Of a stretch of 64,000 nt of DNA, positions 1 through 8,211 are shown one piece after another. The notes beneath the pieces are model-generated. The model did no database searches and was not told the DNA's origin. It saw only the letters and a list, made by a program, of their open reading frames with translations. Source of the stretch: CAYSGX01 sp964518215 (GTDB taxonomy: Bacteria > Bacteroidota > Bacteroidia > Chitinophagales > CAIOSU01); assembly GCA_964518215.1 (NCBI GenBank), contig CAZFFP010000006.1, forward strand, positions 1-64,000. Reading direction: 5' to 3'. A program made the position numbers and the translations under genes. The stretch's first letter is position 1. Each line of letters opens with the position of its first letter.

Positions 1-2
1 GT

Positions 3-809
3 GGAAAACTGTTGGTGTGCGACAGCCCTTTGGTGATGGGAATTCTGAACCTTACGCCTGATTCGTTTTACGATGGGGGGAAACTGAAAACCGATACCGA
101 TATACTTTCGCAGACGGAAAAAATGCTGCTCGATGGCGCTGACATACTCGATATTGGAGGCATATCCACCCGACCGGGAGCGGTGGAGGTTTCTGTAGAA
201 GAAGAACTGAATCGAGTGCTGCCTGCCATAGAATTGCTGAAGAAAAATTTCCCCGAAGCTGTTTTGTCTTTAGACACTTATAGGGCAGTTGTTGCCGGAA
301 AAGGTCTCGATGCAGGAGTGGATATGATTAATGATATTTCGGCAGGCAATTTCGATGAGCAAATGTTTTCGGTGGTGGCAAAATATCGCGCACCCTACAT
401 TATGATGCATATACAAGGCAAGCCTCAAACCATGCAGCAACAACCGCAATACATGGATGTAGTGCAGGAAGTGTTGCAGTTTTTTATCGGAAAAATTCAG
501 CAGGCAACAGCAGCAGGCATTCGCGATATAATTATAGACCCGGGCTTTGGCTTCGGGAAAAAATTGGAGCACAATTACACCCTGCTGAAACATCTACACG
601 ATTTCGCCATTTTGGGCAAACCGATTCTGGCAGGCATTTCAAGAAAATCTATGCTCACCAAACTGTTAAACATAAAACCTTCAGAAGCGCTCAACGGCAC
701 TGCCGCACTGCATACCCTAGCCCTGCATAACGGAGCGCAACTGCTGCGCGTGCATGATGTGAAAGAAGCCAAAGAAGTGGCGAAAATTGTTGAATTTTAT
801 GAAGGCTAA
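3..809 (+). CDS. folP: Dihydropteroate synthase, 5' end outside window
   Basis: Joins p-aminobenzoate to dihydropterin pyrophosphate in cytosolic folate synthesis. The family blocks are all visible: MGILNLTPDSF near the start, DIGGISTRPG (the pABA-binding loop), IIIDPGFGFGK and GISRKS. The frame stays open leftwards to the window edge and reads GKLLVCDSPLVMGILN; family members normally have some ten to twenty residues before this motif, so the true start is probably just outside the window. A TTG at 12 is the first usable start inside it. The stop lies 12 bases before cdaA, in the same frame, which suggests co-transcription. The C-terminal RVHDV motif shows that the 3' end is complete. Confidence 0.95.
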   Translation, partial: GKLLVCDSPLVMGILNLTPDSFYDGGKLKTDTDILSQTEKMLLDGADILDIGGISTRPGAVEVSVEEELNRVLPAIELLKKNFPEAVLSLDTYRAVVAGKGLDAGVDMINDISAGNFDEQMFSVVAKYRAPYIMMHIQGKPQTMQQQPQYMDVVQEVLQFFIGKIQQATAAGIRDIIIDPGFGFGKKLEHNYTLLKHLHDFAILGKPILAGISRKSMLTKLLNIKPSEALNGTAALHTLALHNGAQLLRVHDVKEAKEVAKIVEFYEG

Positions 810-821
810 TTTCTATTCATT

Positions 822-1628
822 TTGCTCGACCTGTTTATCAAAATCGGATTTCTCGAAATCAATTTCATTGATATACTCGACATTTTGCTGGTAGGCTTGC
901 TTATTTTTCAAGTGTATCGGCTCATTCGTGGAAGCCTTGCTTTCAATATTTTCATCGGATTCATTATTGTGTATTTTTTGTGGTTAGCCGTTCGCTTCAG
1001 CGGCATGGAGTTGTTGGCGGGCATTCTCAACCAGTTTATCAATGTGGGAGTAATAGCGCTGCTCATTGTGTTTCAGCCCGAAGTGCGTAAGTTTTTGTTG
1101 TATTTAGGCAAAGGCAGTCAGTTCAGGCGACCTTCTTCCTGGCGAAAAATATTGAACCGCAAGTTTGAATTGCGCGAACTTTCTGAAGAAAATATTCCTG
1201 AAGTATTAACCGCGCTCAACAATTTGAAAAAAGACAAAACCGGAGCCATCATTGTGTTTTCGCAAACATCGCGCATGCAAATGATTGCCAATACGGGCGT
1301 GGTGTTAGACAGCAATATTTCGGCAAAACTCTTAGAAAGTATTTTCGACAAAAACGCGCCCCTGCACGATGGCGCGGTGATTATTTCCGATTTCAAAATA
1401 GTAGCAGCCGGATGCGTGTTGCCCATTTCTGATAATTCCGAATCAGCCAACCGTTTGGGTATGCGCCACCGTGCCGCCATTGGCGTTACCGAAGTGAGCG
1501 ATGCCATAGCCATTGTGGTTTCGGAAGAAAAAGGAAATATTTCCTATGCCCGCAACGGCAGACTTATTCAGGACGTGAATATTGACGAAGTGCGCTTGCT
1601 GCTCGAAAAATATTTTGAAACGAATTGA
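822..1628 (+). CDS. cdaA: Diadenylate cyclase (CdaA/DacA type)
   Basis: Makes the second messenger cyclic di-AMP from two ATP, anchored in the cytoplasmic membrane. About 90 N-terminal residues hold three hydrophobic segments, followed by the DisA_N catalytic domain with the DGA motif at residues 183-185 and RHR at 215-217, both needed for ATP and metal binding. Its 268 residues are usual for the CdaA class. The TTG start at 822 follows the folP stop (807-809) in the same frame, and no ATG lies between them. In many Bacteroidota folP and cdaA are neighbours, so co-transcription is likely. No YbbR-type regulator gene follows here. Confidence 0.93.
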   Translation: MLDLFIKIGFLEINFIDILDILLVGLLIFQVYRLIRGSLAFNIFIGFIIVYFLWLAVRFSGMELLAGILNQFINVGVIALLIVFQPEVRKFLLYLGKGSQFRRPSSWRKILNRKFELRELSEENIPEVLTALNNLKKDKTGAIIVFSQTSRMQMIANTGVVLDSNISAKLLESIFDKNAPLHDGAVIISDFKIVAAGCVLPISDNSESANRLGMRHRAAIGVTEVSDAIAIVVSEEKGNISYARNGRLIQDVNIDEVRLLLEKYFETN

Positions 1629-1639
1629 AAATTTCTCCT

Positions 1640-2590
1640 TCAAAATTCAGAGGCTTGCTGAATGTTTTCTTCTGAGCGCTGCTCCTTAGCGTTTTTGATG
1701 CTGATATTCAATTCAAAACCTATCAACAGCGCGAATGAATTGAGATAGATAAACATGAGCATGGCAACTACTGTTCCGAGCGAACCGTATATTTCATTAA
1801 ACCTTCCAAAATTATTTACGAAAGAAGAAAAACCAATCGAGAATGCAATAACCAACACCGTTGCAACCGTTGAGCCTACCGATGTCATACTATATTTCTG
1901 TTTTTGCGAAGGTCCTACGGAATAAATAATAGAAATAGATGTGAAAAACAATACAATCAATATCATCCATTCGAGGGTGCTGAAAAATATCACATTGAAT
2001 GTAGTGAGAATGTTGAGTTCGTCTAACAGAAACCGAATCAGCCAGTTTCCGGCAACAATCAACACCAGCGAAACCATCAGCAACATAAAAATGACCAATG
2101 TAAGTTGAAATGCCACAAGACGCTGTTTCAATGCTTTACGCCTTTTTTTAGTCCCCGCTGCACGGTCGAAGCAATCCATTACGCCCATCATGCCATTAGT
2201 GGAAAGCCAAACCGATAAAAACAGCCCAATAGAAAGCAAGCCTCCTTTTTTACGCTGCACAATATCAAATATTGTTTGGTCAATCAATTGATAAACATCA
2301 TTGGGCAAAAAATATTCTAATGTTCTTAGTATCAATGACTGAATGCCTTCCACAGGAATGTAAGGAATTAAAGTAAACATGAAAATGATATACGGAAATA
2401 GCGCAATGAAGAACGTAAAGGCAATAGCTTTTGCCTGAATAACGAGATAACCTTTTTTAATTTCTTCGATGAAAAATTTCACCACCTGCGCCACCGGAAC
2501 ACCACCCAAACCCGGCAAGGAAACGATGCGCGCCTTTTCGGTAATTTTTTTAACGAGCGGAAATTTATCTTCGTAAAAACCAATGTTCAT
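1640..2590 (-). CDS. YihY/BrkB family inner-membrane protein
   Basis: A 316-residue integral membrane protein of the YihY (formerly RNase BN/BrkB) family. It has a soluble N-terminal stretch of about 40 residues, then roughly six hydrophobic segments, with the family sequence AIAFTFFIALFPYIIFMFTL near the first one. Function is not established for the family; the old RNase BN label is wrong. Its ATG overlaps the stop of the upstream thioesterase gene by 4 bases (2587-2590), so the two are translationally coupled. It converges on cdaA, with only 11 bases between the two stops. Confidence 0.87.
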   Translation of the reverse strand: MNIGFYEDKFPLVKKITEKARIVSLPGLGGVPVAQVVKFFIEEIKKGYLVIQAKAIAFTFFIALFPYIIFMFTLIPYIPVEGIQSLILRTLEYFLPNDVYQLIDQTIFDIVQRKKGGLLSIGLFLSVWLSTNGMMGVMDCFDRAAGTKKRRKALKQRLVAFQLTLVIFMLLMVSLVLIVAGNWLIRFLLDELNILTTFNVIFFSTLEWMILIVLFFTSISIIYSVGPSQKQKYSMTSVGSTVATVLVIAFSIGFSSFVNNFGRFNEIYGSLGTVVAMLMFIYLNSFALLIGFELNISIKNAKEQRSEENIQQASEF

Positions 2591-2991
2591 GCAAAGTAGG
2601 GTTTGAGCGCAACTATCAATGGATGGGGCGGTGAAGTAACTCGGTTATTTTTTTTGTCGAGAAATATTAATGATACCCAACCCGTGTTAATCAGTTTGTC
2701 TTTCTTATAAATTTCAGAATAAAAAGTCATTTTTCGCGAAGGCAATTCTTTGATGATGGTTTTAACCGTCAGTTCATCGTCATACAAAGCGGGTTGAATA
2801 TAGCGCGAGTGCATTTCCACCACCGGCATCATAATACCATCGGCTTCCATTTGTTTGTAGGAATGCCCCATTTTTTTCACGGCTTCGGCTCTGCCCTGTT
2901 CATAGTATAGCGCATAGTTGCCGTAATACACCACACCCATCTGGTCGGTTTCGCCATAGCGCACGGTAATTTGAGTTTCGCTGATAAACAT
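2587..2991 (-). CDS. Acyl-CoA thioesterase, 4HBT/YbgC-like hotdog fold
   Basis: Single hotdog-domain protein of 134 residues, predicted to hydrolyse an acyl-CoA thioester. The 4-hydroxybenzoyl-CoA thioesterase signature is seen as ETDQMGVVYYGNYALYYEQG, with the catalytic Asp just after the first Thr. The physiological substrate cannot be read from sequence; YbgC-like members act on short-chain or aromatic acyl-CoAs. It is first in a two-gene operon with the YihY-family gene. A TACTTTTG box at 3012-3019 on the minus strand, 20 bases before the ATG, fits the -7 element of Bacteroidota promoters. Confidence 0.87.
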   Translation of the reverse strand: MFISETQITVRYGETDQMGVVYYGNYALYYEQGRAEAVKKMGHSYKQMEADGIMMPVVEMHSRYIQPALYDDELTVKTIIKELPSRKMTFYSEIYKKDKLINTGWVSLIFLDKKNNRVTSPPHPLIVALKPYFA

Positions 2992-3049
2992 GCTGAAATA
3001 TTATTCAGCGACAAAAGTAGAAAAATGGTTTTTTAAAAGTGAATGGCTG

Positions 3050-3196
3050 CAAACACTGGGTGTAGGACTAATTGCACATATTCTACGTAAAATACTCTTC
3101 GACAAGCTCAGAGTGACAATAACTTTATAGGTGTCATGGTGAGCTTGTCGAACCATATCTACCTTAATGTGCAATTAGTCCTACACCCCAAACACT
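3050..3196. repeat. 8-bp target-site duplications flanking the MITE
   Basis: CAAACACT occurs at 3050-3057 and again at 3189-3196, exactly abutting the terminal inverted repeats. An intact duplication suggests an insertion that has not been reshuffled since. Confidence 0.75.
3058..3188. mobile_element. MITE-like element, 131 bp
   Basis: Perfect 22-bp terminal inverted repeats (3058-3079 and 3167-3188, starting GGGTGTAGGACTAATTGC) bound the element. It is flanked on both sides by the 8-bp direct repeat CAAACACT (3050-3057 and 3189-3196), as expected for a target-site duplication. Inside is a second inverted repeat, TTCGACAAGCTCA at 3098-3110 and TGAGCTTGTCGAA at 3140-3152. No coding capacity. 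This is the structure of a non-autonomous transposable element. Several IS families make 8-bp duplications and I cannot name the parent. No second copy was seen in the window. Confidence 0.8.
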
Positions 3197-3204
3197 CACT
3201 GTTA

Positions 3205-3387
3205 TCAAAACGTAAAGTAAATAAACTCCTGCTTGCTGCAATTGCCATACAGAAACAAAATCCATAGCATAGTGGTATAGACACTCCACCTCATGATTAA
3301 AGGTTTTCGCTCTAATTGCAGCATCATAGCTTTATTTTGATTTTGTGTTAAAAAAAGCAGAGCAATTAGAATAATAATACGGCAATT
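3205..3387 (-). pseudogene. 3' remnant of an MBOAT O-acyltransferase gene
   Basis: The minus strand encodes a C-terminus ending YGNCSKQEFIYFTF, nearly identical to the end of the complete MBOAT protein at 32769-34187 (YGNYSKQEFIYFTF). Similarity runs back about 60 residues, through LQLERKP and WSVY...LW.LFLYGN, to a stretch like IILIALL. Nucleotide similarity is clear as well (roughly three quarters identical by eye). The rest of the roughly 470-residue enzyme is missing. The 14-base string ATAATACGGCAATT at 3374-3387 also occurs at 34237-34250, just upstream of the intact gene's start, hinting at an internal deletion that joined 3' end and leader. A 77-codon frame (3205-3438) is open but has no catalytic part. 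Confidence 0.75.
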
Positions 3388-3423
3388 GTGCAGCATCCGA
3401 AAAAAATGTGATTTATCAATCAC

Positions 3424-3431
3424 TATTTTTG
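3424..3431 (+). promoter_or_regulatory. -7 promoter box (TATTTTTG)
   Basis: Matches the Bacteroidota TAnnTTTG consensus and lies 19 bases before the TTG start of the FAD/Fe-S oxidoreductase, supporting that start. No good -33 TTG at normal spacing was found. Confidence 0.4.
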
Positions 3432-3450
3432 CACTCAAATCTCATTCGTC

Positions 3451-6381
3451 TTGCCTGTAACCGAAGCGCTGCTGCAACAACTCCAATCACAACTTTCCGG
3501 TGAATTGTTTTTCGACAATGCCATGCGCACCCTCTATGCCACCGATGCTTCGGTGTATCGCGAGTTGCCCTTGGCAGTGGCTTACCCGAAAAATGAGCAA
3601 GACATCAAACTGCTCATTCGTTTTGCTGCGGAAAATAAAACTTCATTGATTCCACGCACTGCCGGAACTTCCTTAGCCGGGCAATGTGTGGGCAGCGGCA
3701 TAGTGGTAGATGTTTCAAAATATCTGAATCAGATTATGGAAGTCAATAAAGAAGAAGGCTGGGTGCGGGTGCAACCGGGCGTAGTGCGCGATGAACTGAA
3801 TATGGCGCTGAAACCATACGGATTGTATTTCGGACCCAACACTTCTACCGCCAACCGTGCTATGATTGGCGGCATGGTAGGCAACAATTCCTGCGGAAGT
3901 TATTCGATAGTGTATGGCACTACACGCAACCATGTTTTAGAACTCAAAACTATTTTGAGCGATGGCAGCGATGCGGTTTTTAAAACCATTACTGCGGAAG
4001 ATTTTTCAACCAAATGCCAACAAGAAAATTTAGAAGGAAATATTTACAGGCACATCAAAGATGAACTGAGTTCGCCTGAAACCAGAGCAGAAATTCGCAA
4101 TCATTTTCCCAAGCCTGAAATACACAGAAGAAACACCGGCTATGCTGTAGATGAAGTGATGAATACTGCGCCTTTCGTTCCGGATAATGAAGATTTCAAT
4201 ATGTGCAAACTGTTAGCAGGAAGCGAAGGCACTTTGGCATTTACTACCGAAATAAAATTGCATTGCAGCGAATTGCCACCATCGCAACAAGTGTTGGTGT
4301 GCGCTCATTTTAAAGATGTAAACGAAAGCATGAATGCTACATTGGTAGCCATGCAATATCAACCCCGTGCCGTAGAGTTGATGGATAAAATTATTCTCGA
4401 TTGCACCAAAGAAAATATTGAGTATCGCAAGTATCGTTTTTTTGTTGAAGGCAACCCGGGAGCCATTTTAGTAATTGAGTTTGGCGAAGACACTAAAGAA
4501 GCTGCCTTGCAAAAAGCTGAAGCAGTAATTGCCGCATTGAAGGCAGCCAACTTAGGTTATGCTTTTCCTTTGGTAGATGGCAGCAACATCAAAAAAGTGT
4601 GGGACTTGCGCTCTGCGGGTTTAGGCTTGTTGAGCAATGTAAAAGGCTCGCGCAAGCCCGTTGCAGTCATTGAAGACACTGCGGTGGCTTTACCCGAATT
4701 GCCGGCCTACATTGCAGAGTTTAGCGAAACCATGAAAGCGTTTAACCAAACGCCTGTGTATTATGCCCATGCCGGTGCGGGCGAATTGCATTTGCGCCCC
4801 ATTCTTGATTTAAAAAATGAAAAAGATAGAAAAGAATTCAGAGCCATTGCCACTGCTTCGGCACAATTGGTAAAAAAATACAACGGCTCTTTAAGTGGCG
4901 AGCATGGCGATGGCAGGGTGCGTGCCGAATTTATTCCTATGATGGTGGGCGAAAAAAATTATCAGCTTTTCAGAAGAATAAAAAACACTTGGGACCCTCA
5001 TCATATTTTCAATCCCGGAAAGATTGTGGACGCTGCACCTATGGATACTTCGTTGCGCTATGAGCCGAATCAGAAAGATGAAAAGTTAGATACCGTTTTC
5101 GATTTTAACGAAGGAGAAGGTATATTGGCTGCTGCCGAAAAATGCAATGGTAGTGGCGATTGCCGAAAAAGTCATTTAAGTGGCGGCACGATGTGCCCCA
5201 GCTATATGGCTACAAAAAATGAAAAAGACACTACCCGTGCGCGTGCCAATTTGCTGCGCGAATATTTAACCCGAAGCGCTAAGCACAATCGTTTCGACAG
5301 CAAAGAATTGTATGAAGTGATGGACTTGTGTGTAAGCTGCAAAGGCTGTAAAAGCGAGTGCCCCAGCAATGTTGATATGGCGACTTTGAAAGCCGAATTT
5401 TTGCATCAGTATTACAAAGCGAATGGTGTGCCTTTCCGCGCCAAAGCATTTGGCAATATTGCGAAACTGAATCGTTTGGGAGCTGTGTTTCCTTCTATAA
5501 CTAACTTTTTCTTAGGCGAAAATTTTGCGGGCAACACGATGAAGAAAATTTTAGGCGTTGCCGAAAAAAGAACTTTGCCTGCCTTGCACTCTTTCACATT
5601 GCACAGTTGGTATCAGAAAAATATTTCGCGATTGCAGCCACAAAACCCTAAGCAAAAAGTTTATCTCTTTGCCGATGAATTTACCAATTTTAATGATGTT
5701 ACGATTGGTATTGCTGCTATTGAACTTCTTTGCAAATTGGGTTATGCCGTTGAAATTCCGCAGCATGAAGAAAGCGGCAGAGCCTATATTTCAAAAGGCT
5801 TGTTGAAAGAAGCCCGACAATTGGCAGAAAAAAATGTGGCGCTATTGAGTAAAGTAGTTACTAAAGAAAACCCACTCATTGGCATTGAGCCTTCGGCAAT
5901 TTTAACGTTCAGAGATGAGTATGTAAATATTGTTGACAAACGCAACAGAAATCTGGCTCAACAACTTTCAGAAAATACTTTTACCATAGAAGAATTTTTG
6001 CACAGCGAAAAACAAAAAGGCAATATTACTTCAGATTCATTTTCCAAAGAAACGAAGCACATAAAACTACACGGGCACTGCCATCAAAAAGCATTATCGA
6101 GTGTTGATTATTCGGCTTTTATTTTAAGCCTTCCGGAAAATTATCATGTAGAAGTGATTCCAAGCGGTTGTTGTGGTATGGCAGGCAGCTTTGGCTATGA
6201 GGAAGAGCATTATGACGTTTCGATGCAAATGGGCGAGTTGACATTATTTCCTTCTGTTAGAAAAGCGAAAGAAGATATGTTGATTGCCGCACCCGGTACT
6301 TCGTGTAGGCACCAAATTTATGACGGCACACAACGCAAAGCACTGCATCCGGTGGAGGTATTGCGTGGGGCTTTGAGATAA
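3451..6381 (+). CDS. Fused FAD-linked oxidase / 4Fe-4S / CCG-domain dehydrogenase (D-lactate or 2-hydroxyacid type)
   Basis: A 976-residue single-chain flavo-iron-sulfur dehydrogenase, probably oxidising D-lactate or a related 2-hydroxy acid and passing electrons to quinone. Domains in order: FAD-binding type 4 (PRTAGTSLAGQ, IGGMVGNNSCGSYS in the first 150 residues); FAD-oxidase C-terminal domain (HAGAGELHLRP, SGEHGDGRVRAEF near 440-490); two ferredoxin-like clusters (CNGSGDCRKS...MCPS and CVSCKGCKSECPS near 565-640); and CCG-type cysteine motifs near the end (HGHCHQKA, SGCCGMAGSFG). It resembles GlcD and GlcF-like parts fused. The TTG at 3451 is preferred because FAD-domain homology begins soon after and a -7 box lies just upstream. 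The exact substrate is not readable. Confidence 0.9.
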   Translation: MPVTEALLQQLQSQLSGELFFDNAMRTLYATDASVYRELPLAVAYPKNEQDIKLLIRFAAENKTSLIPRTAGTSLAGQCVGSGIVVDVSKYLNQIMEVNKEEGWVRVQPGVVRDELNMALKPYGLYFGPNTSTANRAMIGGMVGNNSCGSYSIVYGTTRNHVLELKTILSDGSDAVFKTITAEDFSTKCQQENLEGNIYRHIKDELSSPETRAEIRNHFPKPEIHRRNTGYAVDEVMNTAPFVPDNEDFNMCKLLAGSEGTLAFTTEIKLHCSELPPSQQVLVCAHFKDVNESMNATLVAMQYQPRAVELMDKIILDCTKENIEYRKYRFFVEGNPGAILVIEFGEDTKEAALQKAEAVIAALKAANLGYAFPLVDGSNIKKVWDLRSAGLGLLSNVKGSRKPVAVIEDTAVALPELPAYIAEFSETMKAFNQTPVYYAHAGAGELHLRPILDLKNEKDRKEFRAIATASAQLVKKYNGSLSGEHGDGRVRAEFIPMMVGEKNYQLFRRIKNTWDPHHIFNPGKIVDAAPMDTSLRYEPNQKDEKLDTVFDFNEGEGILAAAEKCNGSGDCRKSHLSGGTMCPSYMATKNEKDTTRARANLLREYLTRSAKHNRFDSKELYEVMDLCVSCKGCKSECPSNVDMATLKAEFLHQYYKANGVPFRAKAFGNIAKLNRLGAVFPSITNFFLGENFAGNTMKKILGVAEKRTLPALHSFTLHSWYQKNISRLQPQNPKQKVYLFADEFTNFNDVTIGIAAIELLCKLGYAVEIPQHEESGRAYISKGLLKEARQLAEKNVALLSKVVTKENPLIGIEPSAILTFRDEYVNIVDKRNRNLAQQLSENTFTIEEFLHSEKQKGNITSDSFSKETKHIKLHGHCHQKALSSVDYSAFILSLPENYHVEVIPSGCCGMAGSFGYEEEHYDVSMQMGELTLFPSVRKAKEDMLIAAPGTSCRHQIYDGTQRKALHPVEVLRGALR

Positions 6382-6407
6382 TTAGTTTGAAAACAAGCGC
6401 AAAACTT

Positions 6408-7916
6408 TTACTCTATCATCACGCGTGTAATGCCCCTATGTTTCCCGTTACTGATGGAAATTACATACATACCGGAATCAAGTTCAGCGGCATTCAGCGT
6501 ATATTGATTTCCGTAGAAAGAAAACTGACGCACCATTTGTCCGGCAACATTTAGAATAAAAACATCATAATCGCCCGTTTCAGACACTGCAAAATTCAAT
6601 TTGTTACCGGAAGGGTTTGGATAAATTACCGATCTTAAGCCGCCATTTGAAAGCTGAGCAATACCAATATTTGTAGTGTCTTCTTCGGCAGAGAGTACGC
6701 TTACGAAATCGGTAGTTTGACACGAGCCGTCAATTCCGATAAAAATATAATAGCTGCCTATTTCGGGTTGCGACTGAAATGATGCTGAAGTATAAACGTC
6801 AGTACAAGGAAACGAACACCACAAAAAGTCAACATTTCCAGAAGCATTAGAGACCGTTGCCGACAATGAAACCATTTCGCCTTCTTCGATATATAATTCA
6901 GTTGCAGGAGTGATGTTATTTTCGAGAATACAACAGAAACTTCGGTCATAAACTACCGCTTGAAAGCGTGACATTCCTTTTATAAGTATTACTTCATAAT
7001 AAGACATAGGCTTACTTGCAGATGGATGGTCATCGCCAACAAGTGTATATAGGTAACTGCAAACTCCTTTAGCTCTAGCTACAGAATCTACCAGATAGCT
7101 TCCTTCCATAGTAATGCCCAACAAACTCAGATACCCTGTGGTTGGATTGTTATTGGAATATGGAACAATCTCATCTTGGTCGCCATGGGCGCTGTAAATC
7201 GGCACATCGCCCGGCTCAATCCAATTGGCATTAAACAATGCTCCGGCAATATTCACTACGCCTGCAATATTGGTATAACCATAAGATGGATGCAAGCTGC
7301 TGGTGCTGTAAAAGCCTCCCAAAGCACTTATATTGCTTAAATTACCCAGTTCACTAAATTCAGAGGTTTTATCGCAATATGCCACCATCAAAGCAGTTAT
7401 AGCTCCGGCAGAAGCACCCCCGATGAATATTTTTGAAGTATCAATATTATAAGGATTGCCATCTTCGCTGAAACTATAGTTGAGATATTGAATGGAAGCC
7501 CGCATGTCTTGCATGGGCCTGAAAAATAGCCGCATCGCTTCTCCGCTTGGATTGAGAATGCCGGTGGCGAAATTGATTCCGATTCGGTAATCAATAGCAA
7601 CAGCTACATACCCTGCACGGGCATAATAATTACACACTAGTTCAACATAGCTATCGTTTTTGGAGCCTTGAACAAACCCACCTCCAAAAGCAAAAATCAT
7701 AACCGGACGATTCGTGTTTAGGTCTCCATAGGGCTGATAAACATCCATATATAATTCCTGAAGATTACCATCTTTGTCGAGACCTTCACCGAATTTTACT
7801 GTTTCTATGGTAACACTGTCGAATACGGGAGTAGTATAACGACATGTCTCGCAATTTTGTGCAACGACAAATTGTGTGCACAAATAAAAGCTAAATGATA
7901 AAATAATTTTTTTCAT
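6408..7916 (-). CDS. Secreted alpha/beta-hydrolase (esterase/lipase) with T9SS sorting domain
   Basis: Predicted extracellular or cell-surface esterase of 502 residues. It has a Sec signal peptide (residues 1-19, ending VVAQ), then an alpha/beta-hydrolase domain with a carboxylesterase-like oxyanion loop (FAFGGGFVQGSKND) and the nucleophile elbow GGASAGA near residue 165. A HGDQDEIVP loop likely carries the acid residue, and GDDHPS may hold the His. After an Ig-like linker the chain ends in a type A T9SS sorting domain (VIYPNPSGNKL ... LDSGMYVISI). Substrate unknown. It converges on the oxidoreductase gene, with 26 bases between stops, and is separated from argE' by a 295-base divergent gap. 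Confidence 0.85.
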   Translation of the reverse strand: MKKIILSFSFYLCTQFVVAQNCETCRYTTPVFDSVTIETVKFGEGLDKDGNLQELYMDVYQPYGDLNTNRPVMIFAFGGGFVQGSKNDSYVELVCNYYARAGYVAVAIDYRIGINFATGILNPSGEAMRLFFRPMQDMRASIQYLNYSFSEDGNPYNIDTSKIFIGGASAGAITALMVAYCDKTSEFSELGNLSNISALGGFYSTSSLHPSYGYTNIAGVVNIAGALFNANWIEPGDVPIYSAHGDQDEIVPYSNNNPTTGYLSLLGITMEGSYLVDSVARAKGVCSYLYTLVGDDHPSASKPMSYYEVILIKGMSRFQAVVYDRSFCCILENNITPATELYIEEGEMVSLSATVSNASGNVDFLWCSFPCTDVYTSASFQSQPEIGSYYIFIGIDGSCQTTDFVSVLSAEEDTTNIGIAQLSNGGLRSVIYPNPSGNKLNFAVSETGDYDVFILNVAGQMVRQFSFYGNQYTLNAAELDSGMYVISISNGKHRGITRVMIE

Positions 7917-8186
7917 GGTTGTGTGTTTTTATAAATTAAATATACTAAATGTTGATGGCCTATTGACATTTTATCAATCTTAATATTTTGAGTAGGAATC
8001 GAATAGTTGAATATCGCCTTTTATCATTCTAAAAAAACAAGAGGCTTCTACAGAAGAAGTACTCAATACTGATTCCATCCCGTTCCTTGTTTTCTCCTTC
8101 ACTTTCCGAATCAAACTTATCTGGGCTGTTCATGGGCGGCTCTTCAACTTTATCTCTGAAACCTCTCTCAAAGCATTTCATTCCCT

Positions 8187-8194
8187 TATTTTTG
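8187..8194 (+). promoter_or_regulatory. -7 promoter box (TATTTTTG) of argE'-argH
   Basis: TAnnTTTG match 17 bases before the GTG start at 8212. The divergent gap 7917-8211 otherwise shows only AT-rich sequence; the open frame read in it on the minus strand has no recognisable protein features. Confidence 0.4.
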
Positions 8195-8211
8195 TTGACG
8201 AAAATTTTAAC

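Noticed and set aside
3205..3438. Genuine 77-residue membrane protein gene
   Set aside because: It matches only the last part of the MBOAT enzyme, lacks all catalytic elements and has an unrelated N-terminus, so a remnant is the simpler reading.
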